Positions 22,525-34,167 of a DNA stretch of 64,000 nucleotides are shown here, in pieces. The notes below the pieces were generated by a model that did no database searches, was not told where the DNA came from, and saw only the letters and a program-made list of their open reading frames with translations. Positions within the stretch are counted from its first letter, which is position 1. Each line of letters opens with the position of its first letter. The stretch comes from Zopfochytrium polystomum (taxonomy: Eukaryota > Chytridiomycota > Chytridiomycetes > Chytridiales > Chytridiaceae): positions 186,001-250,000 of the forward strand of contig JAIVFJ010000084.1 of assembly GCA_025765615.1 (NCBI GenBank), given 5' to 3'. Made by a program: the position numbers and the translations under genes.

Positions 22525-22780
22525 GGACAAAGTTCGAGTCGAAAGTAGACCTTGTGGCCCATGCTTGGGAATTGCGCATGGCTACGCTGTGGTGGTTGCA
22601 TCCAACACCTGCGATCGCGTTCGGTTCAATTGCGTTGCAAGGAGCGAGCCCAAGTTGAACGAACCTAAAGAGGGCGACGAAACGAATGAAATGCGGCGTC
22701 TTTCCAGCACGCTAAAGATTGGCTGCCCTTTCCGAATCACAGCACGTCGATTGGCACGTGATCATGGCCGCTGGAAGTAA
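22525..22780 (+). pseudogene. FAR1-type DNA-binding domain remnant (MULE-related)
   Basis: Frame at 22565-22780 reads GYAVVVASNT, then STLKIGCPFRITARRLARD and HGRWK before TAA. The spacing of GCPFR and GRW matches the FAR1/WRKY-GCM1 zinc-binding domain found in Mutator-like transposons and their domesticated derivatives. Just upstream, FESKVDLVAHAWE is in another frame, with one base missing at about 22570. The rest of a transposase is absent. A relic, not a working gene. Confidence 0.5.
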
Positions 22781-23464
22781 TAGACAGCACACCTGCCCAG
22801 TCGACAATATTCGTGCACTGGCGCCGTACGGAGGCTTTCACCCAAAATGAAGGAGTACTTTCCTTGAGCTCTGCAAGGCTGGGTTCCGATCTCGGGATAT
22901 CTTGTGTTCGCGAGAGTCTTCATGTCAAAGCTCAAGCACAGTTCCAGAAAGGACAATTGCTAATGATACCAATGATACCAACAAGACAAGTCAGAAAGGC
23001 AATGTAAGTTCCAGCGGGTGATTCATAACAAATGAGATTCAAAGGAGACCTTTCAGCGTGCTTCTTACGGACTGCACGTATGAGACAAGTGAATCTCGAC
23101 TGCCACTGCTGAACATCCTCAGAATAACACCACAGTAAATGTTGCATTTGCCTTCATATCTTCTGAGGAGTCGACGACTATACTTGGGCGCTCAAGTGCC
23201 TTGAGCGGCTCCTTGCGCTTCCTCCAGTTGTGATAGTAACTGACCGAGAGCTGGCCATGATGAACGCAATTCGCACTGTATTTCTCGCCTTCCCAGCAAG
23301 AAAAAAGCCCTAGGAGGCATGGAGGCTTGTCAGTCCTGGAGACTGACTCCACCGTTTCTGGGGACCGGACAGGAATCGAGCAAAAAACGAGAGGTTTTTG
23401 CAAGGTCCGCTCACCCCCCACTCACTCACCCTTCCCATAAGTAAAAACCAGTCAAAAACGAGAG

Positions 23465-23563
23465 AATTTCCGGTGCCTACCAGAAATTCCGGTGGCACAA
23501 TGGGAAAGTGATGTTTTTTGCTTGCTTTTTTTTTTTTTCGTCCCCACGACGAGAATTCCGATG
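23465..23563. repeat. Harbinger-like terminal/subterminal repeat cluster
   Basis: AATTTCCGGTG (23465), AAATTCCGGTG (23484) and GAATTCCGATG (23553) match the repeat motif of the transposon at 6.5-8.0 kb (ATTCCGGTG, AAAATTTCCGGTG). No transposase is nearby, so this may be part of a non-autonomous copy. Confidence 0.45.
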
Positions 23564-23814
23564 CTTTTCGTGCGGGAAGGCGAAGTTGCGCGCAATGGTG
23601 ACTGCGACGTCTCTGGTCCATCTATCTGGTTGCGGGCCCGTCGCAGCCAAAATGAGTGAATTTTCATCCAGTGAAAAAAGATTTTTTCAGTCCCCTTTTA
23701 GTCGGTTAAAATAGGGTCACTACAAGACCAAATGGAACCAACCTTCCGGTTTGGATGCCGTTCTTGTTCTTGTTTCGTTCTTGTTGAGGGGATTTTGCCC
23801 AAGCCAAACGAGAC

Positions 23815-23889
23815 AGAGAGGCAGACAGATAGACATGGAGGGAGGGACAGTGAGACAGAGACAGACTGACGGGCAGACAGACAGACAGA

Positions 23890-23924
<35 letters not shown>

Positions 23925-23955
23925 GGCAGACAGGCAGGCAGACAGGCAGAGAGCA
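23815..23955. repeat. GACA tetranucleotide microsatellite
   Basis: Array of GACA/GGCA units upstream of the ferric reductase start. A CGA tract follows at 24014-24043, immediately before the ATG. Confidence 0.9.
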
Positions 23956-24013
23956 TGAGAAAGAAACAAAAAGAGCCCTCCTCCTCCTTCCACACTCCTC
24001 CACACAACACAAG

Positions 24014-24044
<31 letters not shown>

Positions 24045-24045
<1 letters not shown>

Positions 24046-24074
24046 TGCCCGTGGTGGAGGAGGAGGACTATCAC

Positions 24075-24106
<32 letters not shown>

Positions 24107-27100
24107 GCAGCAGCTGGAGCTGGAGCTGGAGCCCGACTACCACTACGACGACACCGACTACTACAACTACTACCACTTACACTACCCTCCGCCACCACCC
24201 AATAACAACAACAACAAGCTTTCCAAGCGTCACTCTCATTCGCACTCCCACTCGCACTCACACTCGCACGCAGACCACGGCAGCGACATCGACAGCAGCG
24301 GCGGCGGAGGCGTTGCGGCAGCCCCGCTGGCTGACGATCTTTCCAAGGAGAAGGAGGAGAAGGAGGAGGGGGCGGATGTGAAGAAAGCCGCCGATGTCCC
24401 CGCTGCCGCGGTGTCTGAGAACACTCACCACCACAACGACGACGACGGCGCCAAGAACACCACCACAAACACAACCACTCCTCCAGAGGTGCCGCACCAG
24501 CACCAGCACCAGCACGTGCACTCGGGACACTCCTCTGCCGCCGATCTGGCGGCCGCTGCTCCCAGTCTACCCCGGCCGCAGACGCCGGCCGGCGTGTTCG
24601 GTGCAAAAGCTGCCTCCTCCACCAACGCCCTCCCGCCGGGCGTCAGCCTCGCGGTGCTCTTTGGCAACGACCACAAGACCGCCGCCGTCGTCTTCTTGGC
24701 TGCGCTGGTCGCCGTCGTCCTGATTGCCGCCGGTGCCTCCGCTGCCTGGAACCGAGCGGTCCTCGCCGTCCCGGCCCCCCCCCCCGCCCTCTAGATCGGC
24801 GTCAGCGTCAGACGGCGACTTGGGCATCGACGACGACGACACCGACGACAACGGCGACGTCGTCAAATCCCCGAGGCAGCCGCCCGCCTCGGCCGCAGCG
24901 ACCGCCTTCCGCCGCCACTCTGCCAACGCCTCATCCACCCGCGGTCTCTACGCCAACCCGCCCTCCTCCGTCGAGGAAGATGACTCGCCAACGACCGGCC
25001 AGAGCAGCAGCAAAAAGGAGAAGCAGGACCGCCGCGGATCTGACAGCTCCCCGCTGGAGCACACTCGCCCGCGATACTCCCACGTCGCCCTCCTGATCCA
25101 CAAGGCCTCCCTCTTCACCCTCCACGTCCCCGTGCCCGTCCGCGGCCTCTCCGTCACCCTCACCCTCGCCAACGCCATCGTCTTTGCCGTCCTCTTTGCC
25201 CTCTTTTTGCTCTTCACCGCCGGAACCTCAACCTCGCTGCTCTACGACGCGGGTTTCCCCCGCTTCGGCTACCTGGGCTTGTGCTGCTTCGCCGTCCTCA
25301 TGCTGCTGCCCATGCGGAACTCGCCCCTCGACGCCCTCCTCGAGTTTCCCCTCCACCGCGCGCTCGCGTGGCACCGCTGGATCGGCGTCGGCTTTGTCGT
25401 CGTCACCGCCCTTCACGGCGGGTTGTACTTTCGAGAGTGGATGTACTACTGTAAGCGCGCTCAAAACCCTTGTGGACCACTTTTACGTTGAAGAAGCCCC
25501 CTAACTGGAACCTCTTGAAACACTCCCCGATAACCACCACACAACAAGCCTTCGTGTCCGAAACCCTGACAGAAGAGCCCCGCATCTACTACGGCATCGC
25601 CGCCGCCGCCGTCCTGGCCCTCGTCTTCCTCACCTCCCTCCCCATCGTCCGCCGCTTCGCCTACCCGCTCTTCCGCGCAGTCCACCTCCTCGCCATCCCC
25701 GCCCTCCTCGTCTTTATCAACATGCACTCCCAGGAAGCCCTCCCGTACACTCTCTTCCCCGCCATCATCTACCTCATCGATAGGGCCGTGCGCGCCGTCA
25801 AGTCGCGCCGCGCGGCAAAAGTGCTCGAGATGGACGCCTTTCAGGAAGAGGAAGAGGAGCAGCAAGCCGGCGGCGGAGGCGGCGGAGGCGGCAAACCGGC
25901 CGCCAAAGTCACTCGCCTCCGCATCTGCGCTCCGCCCGTCTGCTGGGTCGGCGGCTTCGAGCCCGGCCAGTACCTCTACCTCAACGTCGGACGAAGCCCG
26001 CTTCGGCGAGTGGCACCCCATCTCCGTCGTCAACCCCGCAAAGATGCACACGTCGCACGACAACGCCAACGACGGCGACGACTTTGACGCGGTCGAGATC
26101 GTCGTCGACGAGGACGACAGCAACGAACAAACCGGCCCCACCGTCGCCGCCGCCGACGACGACGACGGCGAACCGCCGTCCTCCACCTGCTGCGCGAAAC
26201 CCGAAAAGACCGACCCCGCGCCACCAACCCCGGGCCGCCCCACCGGCGCCCGCACCACCGCGCACCCGCACGACTGCGGCCTCACCCTCATCGTCCGCGG
26301 CACCGGCCCCTTCTCCCGCTCCCTCCACGCCGCCGTCGCCGCCCGCCGCCGCCTCGCCCGCCTCGCACCCTCCCTGGCCCCCCCGCCCCCGCTCTCCGTC
26401 CAAATCGAGGGCCCCTACGGCCGCCCCGCGCTCTCCGCCTCGAGACTCCTCAATGAGAATAAACGCGTCCTCGCCGTCGCCGCGGGCGTCGGGTTCACCC
26501 CGGTCGCGAGTTGGGTGCTGTCGGCCGCGAAACGGAGGACGGGCGGCGTGAGGATGGGGGAGATTGTCTGGGTGTGGTGCGTCAGGAGGCTCCCTGCGGC
26601 GGCGGCGGCGGTGGCTGCAACAAAGTCGGCCAAGGGGAAACCCGCAGCTACCGCGGTAGACTGGGCGCACAGAGAGATTGCAGAGGCCGTCCGCCTCGGC
26701 GTCCGCGTCTGCATCTACGTCACCGGCGCCGCCGCCGCGACCGCCGTGCCCGCGGCCGGGGCCAGCGACGACGACGAGGAGGACGTCGACGGCGAGGACG
26801 CGGCCAAGCGCGGGAAGCCCGAGGGCGGGTGGACGCGCGGCGTCGAGATCGTGTACGGAAGGAGACCCGATTTGCGCGAGGTCGTCGCAGGGATGAAGGC
26901 ACCCGGAGTCGACGTCGGCTTGTTTGGTGAGCCGTTTTTATCACCCCCGCCAAACCCCCCCCTTTGAAGTGTGAATTTTACTGACCACATTCTCGATAAC
27001 ATTAAAAAAAAAAATACCCACACACACACACACACACACTCACACACATAAAAAACAAAATCAACACAGTCTGCGGCCCAACCTCCCTCGTCGTCGACGC

Positions 27101-27173
27101 TCGCAACGCCGCAGCCAGCTGCTCCGACCGCTCCGCCTTCGTCCACGTCCATGCCGAGTCGTTCGAACTATGA
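24045..27173 (+). CDS. Ferric reductase-like transmembrane oxidoreductase with His-rich N-terminus
   Basis: Exons 24045-25450, 25549-26926 and 27070-27173, about 961 aa. N-terminal cytosolic-type region: 13-Gln run, Tyr/Asp-rich stretch, an (HS)n block and HQHQHQHVH, candidate metal-binding sequence. A TM helix (AAVVFLAALVAVVLIAAGA) is followed by the ferric reductase core with haem-type His in FPLHRALAWHRWIG and ALHGGLY, and AVHLLAIPALLVF. FAD motif GEWHPISVV, NAD(P)-binding VLAVAAGVGFTP, and the C-terminal VCGPTSLVVDARNA. It would move electrons from NADPH across a membrane to Fe3+/Cu2+ (or O2, if NOX-like). Each long exon has one extra base: in the C11 run 24775-24785 and the GG at 25989-25990. 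Without those, all phases agree. Confidence 0.82.
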
Positions 27174-27598
27174 AGTATCTCACTACCTTGACAAAAGACA
27201 CACCCGCTTCGCCCTTCCCACTCCCCACAACCCAAGAAGAAGAAAAAAGCCAATGGCGAGTATGAGGCGAGGCGTCCCCGGAAACAGGGAAGAAGGGAAT
27301 AAAAAACGAAAAATTGGAAAGACTACGAATGGAAGCCCCCTGTTCGCCGCTGGGCTCCCCATCCGGAAAAAAAAAAAGAGGGCTTGGAAATATTGTTACC
27401 CCCCTCAACGCGGAAGGGAGGAAAAACTAGATGGCTTCCTGTTGCCTGTGGAAACAAGCAAGTGACAGTACTTTTAGAGGCGTTCGGACTTTGTTGAGAT
27501 GTCCGACCCAAATGCCAGCATTTCCGGTCCAAGTCGGACAGCTTTCTCAGATTTGAATTAGTGTTCACTATTCAAAAGTAAGTATGAAACATGTAGTC
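27174..27598. other. Intergenic region
   Basis: 3' region of the ferric reductase gene up to the tRNA. Nothing was recognised. Confidence 0.5.
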
Positions 27599-27670
27599 CT
27601 CCCCGGCGGGGAATCGAACCCCGATCGCCACCGTGAGAGGGTGGAATCTTAACCATTAGACGACCGAGGA
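27599..27670 (-). tRNA. tRNA-Glu (CTC)
   Basis: 72 nt. Acceptor TCCTCGG pairs with CCGGGGA, anticodon stem CCACC/GGTGG encloses CTCTCAC with anticodon CTC, and the T arm contains GGTTCGATTCC. No intron. Confidence 0.95.
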
Positions 27671-28022
27671 CTGAATTCCGTTGTGCAGTTTGCAAAAAAG
27701 TCTTTTTTTAGTACATAGTGGATGACGAGGCGGTAGACACACCCTCTTATTACTATTACGCAGGCGATCTTATTTCTTTTGAGCCGAAGCTCGTTCAAAG
27801 ATGGTATGCCTTCTAATTATCGTTTTTTTTTTCACAGTGGTTCGGCGACAACGGCGCAAATGGTGGCGAGTTGTTGTCGCAACAACGAAAGAAAGTCAAA
27901 TCTTCAGTCTTGCATCGCACAATGACGTCAAGCTCGCCGCGTTCTGGAAGCCTAGTATGCCGAGTGTCTCCTGCCTGCCCTCTAGTTAATCCCGCCGCCA
28001 CCTCCCTCCACACTCCCCAAAG
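27671..28022. other. Region upstream of the carboxypeptidase
   Basis: Should contain the promoter and perhaps the missing first exon of the carboxypeptidase. Frames starting at 27801 and 27907 were considered, but neither splices convincingly. Confidence 0.4.
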
Positions 28023-30080
28023 GCCGCACCGCTCCGAAGCTGCCGGCGCTTCTCCCAGCGCCATCTTACCGTCTTCCGAGCATCCGTCGCTGCGCTTTGC
28101 GTTGCAGCAGCGTCTTTGCACGCTTTTGCTGCCAGCTCCGCTACAGCTACAGGTGCGTGGACTATTCAAAGGGGATTGGCTGACCATTCTTTGCGAAGAT
28201 TCCGCAAAATATGCAGTCACCGGCCTCCCCTTCTCCTCCGCCACAACCATCAACGGACAATACGCCGGATACATCCCAGCGGTGAGGTTGTCTACGCTTT
28301 GTGCACCCTTGAAAAACACCAACCCCTCTCCCCAGCCCACGTCCACAGACTCTGCGGCCCAGCTCTTCTTCTGGTACTTGCCTTCGACCAACGCGTCCTC
28401 GCAGGAGCTGGTCGTCTGGCTGAACGGAGGGCCGGGCTGCTCGTCGCTGATCGGCTTGTTCGAAGAGAACGGACCGGTGCTGTTTCAGAACGACTCGATG
28501 ACTGCGGAGAACAAGTACTCGTGGAACGCAGTCGCGAGCATGCTGTACGTCGACCAGCCGGTCGGCACGGGGTTTTCAACGGGGAACACGGTGCCGTCGA
28601 CGGCTAACGAGGCGTGTGATGGAAAAAATGAGTGAATTGAGGGCATGTCTTCGATGAACTAACCCTTTGAGTCGCTTCACTATCACACAAATCAACACCC
28701 TCTCCCCCGATCGATAAAAGGTTGTCGCAACGTTCTTGTCGTTCCTCGACAACTTTTACAAGGTCTTTCCAGCCCTCAAAACCTACAGCCTGTACCTCAC
28801 CGGGGAGTCGTTTGCAGGCTTTTACATCCCCAACATTGCCTACGGCTTCGTCAACAATCCCCAGCTGTCGGACGGGTCCCTCGTCAAGCTCAAAGGAATC
28901 GCCGTGGCCAACGGTTTGTACGACACCGCGAATCAAGACAGCTTTCAAAGTACGGAATAATCACGCAGATAGATAGCAGTGGAAGTAGTTTGTTTGACAC
29001 CCCCCAAACCTGCACCTCTTTGAACCCCGTCCCTTGCAGGCACAATCAACGACGTCGACTTCCTTCGCGACTCCAACTTTTTCGGCACCGACACCGCCGC
29101 GCTCGCGAAAGCCGGTGCGCTGGCGCAAAAGTGCCTCTACGCCACCCAGCAAAACGTCTCGGGCCTCTCATACCAGTAAGCGAAGTGAAAATCGCAGCTT
29201 GCTCTGTGCAAAAGTCTCACAAACCACACCCTCCCCACCCCGGAGGTGCGACATGACGGCGTACGTCCAGAGCTGGGAGACCGCAAACAACTTGGACAAG
29301 TGCGTAACCGAGATCGATCAGCCTTGCAACTATTTGGCCGGGGCCGCCAATGCGAGGGCTGCCTTTCTCAATGTGAGAGCGGATGCCCTTAATCTTTTGC
29401 CACGTGTGATTGGGGTGAAACGGCCAATAAAAAAAAAAAAACAGAAAAAATCCACCCAATCTGCAATCCACGTCGCCGCTGGGTCGACGTGGACAAGCTG
29501 CGGAGGCACGCTCAACGCGCTCCGGAATAACCCGACCCCCGAGGCGCGGACCATCATCCCCAAGCTCGTCGACGCCGGGATACCGGTCCTGCTCCTCGAC
29601 GGCGACCGCGACTTTGTGTTCCACTACGTCGGCGCGGAGAGGGCCATCGGAAACATGACGTCCGTTGTTTTCCTGTTTCTCCCTAAGTGAACCTAAACGC
29701 ATGTTCCTACGCTTCCCCTATTTCCAAAAAATTCCTTCCCCCCCCTCCGGCCGCAAAGATGGTCGTCCCCGCTCACCCTGACCCCTCCGCTCTCCGCCAC
29801 AACCCTGACCTGGCCGCCGTCGCTCGCTACCCCCGCGGGCTCCCTGCACACGGCCGGCGACCGCTTCGCGTACATCCGCGTGGCAAAGACGGGCCACAAG
29901 ATCCCGGACAACCAGCCGGCTGCGGCGCAGGAGGCGCTGCGGTATCTGATTGGCATGAAGACCACGTACGTGCCGACTACGACGGGCGGAAGGGCGTCGG
30001 GTGCAATGGGTGGATGGGGCGCGGCTTTGGCGGGGATGTGCGCGACCGGGGTGCTTGTGTTGGCGGGTTGGTTGTTTTGA
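28023..30080 (+). CDS. Serine carboxypeptidase (S10 family) with C-terminal membrane tail; 5' end unresolved
   Basis: Secretory-pathway peptidase removing C-terminal residues. Exons: to 28152, 28199-28281, 28336-28611, 28721-28949, 29040-29175, 29246-29372, 29445-29659, 29759-30080. A signal-peptide core (SVAALCVAAASLHAFAA) is near 28100. Motifs: WLNGGPGCSS, catalytic Ser in LTGESFAGFYIP, Asp in LLDGDRDFV, His in KTGHKIPDNQP. The tail LAGMCATGVLVLAGWLF after a Gly/Thr linker suggests a GPI signal or TM anchor. The start Met was not found in the signal-peptide frame (TAA at about 27987), so a small upstream exon or an indel is likely. The donor after 28611 fits only as GC (GCGTGT), or the exon end is slightly different. 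Confidence 0.85.
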
Positions 30081-30363
30081 CGGTACGCTTTGGAGCCACT
30101 CTCCGTTGAGTTGTCGTCTTGCTTTACTGTTCTACTTTTGTCCCTCCTATTATTTTATCGGCGTCTGGTTGGTCAATTCTAGTCCAACGAAGCTCCTCGC
30201 TGAAAAGCGACTTTTTTCAATGCCGGCGAGGGCCAGTCGTAGATAAACCCTCGACTTCCAGTCCCTCCAACGACCCTGCTCGACCGAGGCCTGAACATCG
30301 AGGATTTCAACAATGTTGACGATTGTCGGAATGCGATGGTGTTGAAGTCCATGTCGCACGTGT

Positions 30364-30392
30364 GGGGGGGGGGGGGGGGGGGGGGGGGGGGG
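30364..30392. repeat. Poly-G run
   Basis: 29 consecutive G on the plus strand in the intergenic stretch 30081-30821, which otherwise shows no recognised gene. True length is uncertain. Confidence 0.9.
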
Positions 30393-30821
30393 TCGTGCTG
30401 GTCGTGTTCGTGCAGGTGGGCATGTGGTGTAAGAGGAGCATAATGTTTTTTTATCCTTCGCCCTATTCCATCCATCGTTCGTACATACACTGTAAAAGGC
30501 GTCTACAACTTATGCTATGTGGAATATATTGAACTGTGGAAAGACGAGCAGAACAAACTATGAGGATGGAAGTCGGATTGGAATAAAGGAAAATCGCTGA
30601 GCACGGCGTCAACGACTAAATGCTCAAAATGAATTCAGGCTGCAAAGGGATCCAACCACTGCGAAGCCACCGGCGCAATCCGCCCAGAAAACTCAGACAA
30701 AAGCCTGCAGAGCAAATGCTTCTTCGCGTGTCGTCGAGTTTTTGCCGTTCCCCGGCGCCGTCGACGTTTTCGTCCGTCCCGGCGGCTTATTTTGGCGTCA
30801 ACATCGTTTTTTGTCTGTGAT

Positions 30822-31061
30822 TCAGTGGAGATTGTGTCCCGCGAGGGTGGTGTACAGAACCGGCGGCTTCTTCTCGCTCGTCTTGCGGGGCTTTCCGATT
30901 GGCGACGCGGCGTCGTGCGACAAAGAGGGCGAGGAGGGCGTCGAGCGGGGAAGCGGATCCATCGAGGACACGGACGAGACGTTGGAAAGACGGCGCGGGC
31001 GGAGCAAGGGGCTCTCGGTCGAGAAGGAGGCGGTGGTGGGGACGGCGAGCGTGGTAGTCAT
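30822..31061 (-). CDS. Small Ser/Thr/Pro-rich protein with KKPPV motif
   Basis: 79-aa intronless frame. Begins MTTTLAVPTTASFS, contains RRLSNVSSVSS (an RRxS kinase-type site), then a Ser/Pro-rich middle and the end PRKTSEKKPPVLY. That end resembles PKTSKKPPV of the tandem family at 45.6-48.1 kb, and the size (77-80 aa), Ser/Thr content and TATA-to-ATG spacing (about 120 bp) also match. Low-complexity composition weakens the homology claim. No known function and no signal peptide or TM. Confidence 0.55.
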   Translation of the reverse strand: MTTTLAVPTTASFSTESPLLRPRRLSNVSSVSSMDPLPRSTPSSPSLSHDAASPIGKPRKTSEKKPPVLYTTLAGHNLH

Positions 31062-31180
31062 TGCTGCTTGGTATAGGAATTGAAGTTGGTTGGGTGAAAG
31101 TGTTTGAGAGTGTTGTTCTGAAAGGATGAGAATTCGGTTGTGCTTGTTGCTGAGTTTGCGGAGAAGGCAGCGCGTCCCGC

Positions 31181-31186
31181 TTTATA
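31181..31186 (-). promoter_or_regulatory. TATA box of the 79-aa Ser/Thr-rich gene
   Basis: Minus-strand TATAAA within ATATAAAG, 120 bp before the ATG at 31061. Confidence 0.55.
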
Positions 31187-31769
31187 TTGCACCGTTTCAT
31201 GTCTGGCAGTTTTCGTGGGGAATGTCCCACGCAGTTCACCCACGAATTTGGGGTGGTGGTCGTTCAACCAAATAATTCTTTTTCGCGAATTTTTCAGTTC
31301 ACAGAAAGCTGGCCGTGCCAGTTGCAGTGTTGCGTACCCTTCCATCTTTCGTCGATGAGGAGAAGTAAACTTTTAGAAGAATGACGGGTTTGCCCAATAA
31401 TGATATCATAATAGAAGATCTCGGTTGTCCACATGATATCTATCTGTCTGCAGCATACACAGCCAAATTTCTTGATTCCGATTGATAGGCTTGCCCAACT
31501 CAACCGCTCCTTGAGGAAAGGCAGGTGGGTGCAGCAGTAGCTCGAGGTAGGCCCGCCCGTGAAGTTGGTGGTCGATCGTCCTTGCCGGCGTTCCCCATTG
31601 GTACGTTCTGCAGCTGAGCCACTCAAGCGGCACAAGGAACCACAACCGTGTGTCAGCGACTACGCCACCCTGGCTTGTCCTCGCTCTGCAATCAGCTAAT
31701 ACCGCAGATAGTTCAACCGCAGGCGGTGAGACCAAACTGCAAATTCAACATCCGTGAACTTCCCAAGGA
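31187..31769. other. Intergenic region
   Basis: Divergent spacer between the 79-aa gene and the 608-aa gene. Only unrecognised frames. Confidence 0.5.
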
Positions 31770-33663
31770 TTGATCGTAAGCATGAGAGACGAAGCCGCTT
31801 CGCCGATGCTATCACCGCCCCCGTCCATGCAGAGGGACAGCACCGGCGCCCACGCACGGAGCAATCGTCAACGCCCGGCGAAGATGCAAACACGGCAGCA
31901 GCACGCGCAGAGCGCCGCCGCCACGATCACCAAGGACCCCGTCGTCGAGGCACTGCTCTACGGCGTGTTCCTCAGCCACACCAGCCCGCTCCGTGTTTTG
32001 CGCCGCGACCGCGATGCCCTGGCCCTCATACTGCGAACCCATCGCAACAGGAACCTTCTTCAGTTCCTCGACTGGTCCCTCCACGGCTGCTTCCCCGGGC
32101 TCGGCCGCGACAACCGCTTCCTCGGTAACGGCGGCCGCACCGGCGGCGAATTCGATTACGACGACGACGACGAACATGATAACGACGACCGCCAAGACGA
32201 CAACGAGGAACCGCCGGTTCTCCTTCCGCCCCCGCTCGTATGGGGTCTGCCTCCCGCAGATCCACCCATGGCTCGCCAGATTACACCCAGCGGCTCTGGC
32301 GACTACGGCAACTCGCCGCATCACGCTCAGCATTGTTGGGACCATGAAAATCGGTGGTGGCGCGGCTGGTCGGCCGAATCCCGCGCGGCGCGGGCCGCCG
32401 AGATTCGCCGCGAGGCCGCGGCGCAGTGGGACTGCTTTGAGGAACACGTGCTGCGCATGGTCGGCGGGCTCTCGCAGCGCGGCTGGGAGCGCGCTGTGGA
32501 GAGGGCGAAAGAAAGAGCAAGGGAGAAGGTGAAGGCAGAGGAGGATAAGCGGCTGGAGACAGGCTCGGCGCAACCGGACCCGGCATCGGCGAGACCGGCA
32601 GGATCATCGCCCTCGCCAACTTCACTCCTTGCTTCAGCAGAGCAAGAAGCCCGGCTCCAGGCTCTGTTGACAGAGGCGGTGGATCCCGCGCTTCTAGAGC
32701 CCTTCCACGTTAACATGCTGCCCATAGAGATGGGACACTACTGCAGCCTGCCGGTAAAGTGTCGGCGCTACTCAGGCCTCATTGACCTCTGCTTGCTGCA
32801 CTGCCGCGGCGAGGTTGGCAAGATCGGCTACCTCACTATCGACGAAGGATGGGTCGAGCCAGACGAGACGCAGCGCCGGCCCGGCCTGCACATTGAGGCG
32901 CATTGCGAGGTTCTGGAATCAGGTGCCCAGGACAGCGGCGGCGGTGACAGGCAGTCGATGCAGCTCAAGCAAGAGAGGCTGTGGGGAGTAGGCATCGGTG
33001 AGAAGCGTCGTGAAAATTTTTTGAACTACGTTTTTTCTGACACTCACACGGATTCCAATCAAAGGTCCGGACATCCTCAACATCCAGGGCGGCCTTTTCC
33101 AGGCCTCCAACGTCTCAGGATCGTGTCGCGTGTGGGACTGCATCCTCCGAGACCCGTGCGGCGTGGTCGGCCCGCACGGCAACGTCGAGCACCTGCGCAG
33201 CCTGCTGAACCGCGGCGCGCCCGCCTCGCTCGCATCCCTGCCGATCCCCGCGGCGCCTCGAACCGAGCTACCTTTCGATCCCGTACACCCCTCGCGCCAG
33301 CAGCGGGACCTGCTGCAGAGGAACCCTGCGCCGAAGCGCGACACGCCCCACCCGGCCGCGGCGGGTGGGGAATCAAGGTCGAAACCTCGGGGCGGCATGA
33401 CACTGCGAGCGCAAGAGCTCGTGTGGCTGACTGACCGCACGCCGCACGAGGCGCTGCCGGTCCGCGACAAGGTGTTTCGCCAGTTCTTTCGGCTGGTGAC
33501 GAGCAGGGTGACGGTGTGGTACGCGGCCCACTCGACGAGGAACGACGAGCGCGGGGTTGTGCCGCCGTCGGACGTGCGAATCGTCGAGGGGGACAAGTTT
33601 GCGGGGCCGGGCGGGACGGGGACGGCCAGACGAGCGACCGCCCAGCCGCTGGCGTTTATCTAG
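31770..33663 (+). CDS. Conserved-looking unknown protein with TQRRPGLHIEAH motif
   Basis: Two exons, 31770-32997 and 33065-33663 (intron GTGAGA...CAAAG), 608 aa. Start is ATG 31770 or 31782. N-terminal 250 residues: Asp-rich stretch, then a helical Arg/Ala/Glu segment (ERAVERAKERAREKVKAEE). The C-terminal half has strongly structured motifs: GKIGYLTIDEGWVEPDETQ, RRPGLHIEAH, GLFQASNVSGSCRVWD, GPHGNVEHLR, ELVWLTDRTPHEALP and RQFFRLVTSRVTVWYAAHS. The RPGLHIEAH segment resembles metal-binding HxE/HxH lines of cupin or dioxygenase folds, but I cannot name the family. The splice falls inside the conserved block and keeps phase, so the model is sound; function unknown. Confidence 0.75.
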
Positions 33664-34084
33664 CGTATTGACAACTGGGATAGGCGGGCGTTGTTGCCGC
33701 GTTCGACAAGACTGTGTGGCCATAGATGTTACCCGCTCGTAGGAGGTGATCACTGCATTACGGCCTGCCTGAGATGGGTCAACCATCGCCAATAAAGTAT
33801 TTGTTTCGCGCACAATGTTCACGGGCTGTTCATCTCCTTCATGCCAGAATGTGAATTCACGCACTCCCTTTGATGGTCATTTCATTTCTGGCTCAAACAC
33901 GAAAAAAAAACTGAGTCCACCTTACGCACAAAGTCGATATAATCCACTCTGGCTAAACATTTCGAACAGCCGTGATATCCGGTAAGACTGTCATATTAGA
34001 ATGACCACCGCTTGTTGTCGAGTTAGAGATGTCGCCAGAACGTCGCCGAATCCGCTCAATTGACTGCCTGCGTCTGCGAATTTG
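33664..34084. other. Intergenic region
   Basis: Between the 608-aa gene stop and tRNA-Thr. No gene was recognised. Confidence 0.5.
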
Positions 34085-34167
34085 TGCCTTCTGCCGGAAT
34101 CGAACCGACGACCTTATCCTGTCGAATGGGTACGAGGGATACGCTCTGCCAGCTGAGCTAAGAAGGC
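34085..34167 (-). tRNA. tRNA-Thr (CGT) with intron
   Basis: 83 nt. Acceptor GCCTTCT/AGAAGGC, D arm GCTCAGCTGGCAGAGC, anticodon stem TATCC/GGATA. The loop is 17 nt, explained by a 10-nt intron (CCCATTCGAC) after position 37 of CT-CGT-A. T arm GGTTCGATTCC. If the intron is placed differently the anticodon could shift, but CGT fits best. Confidence 0.85.
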
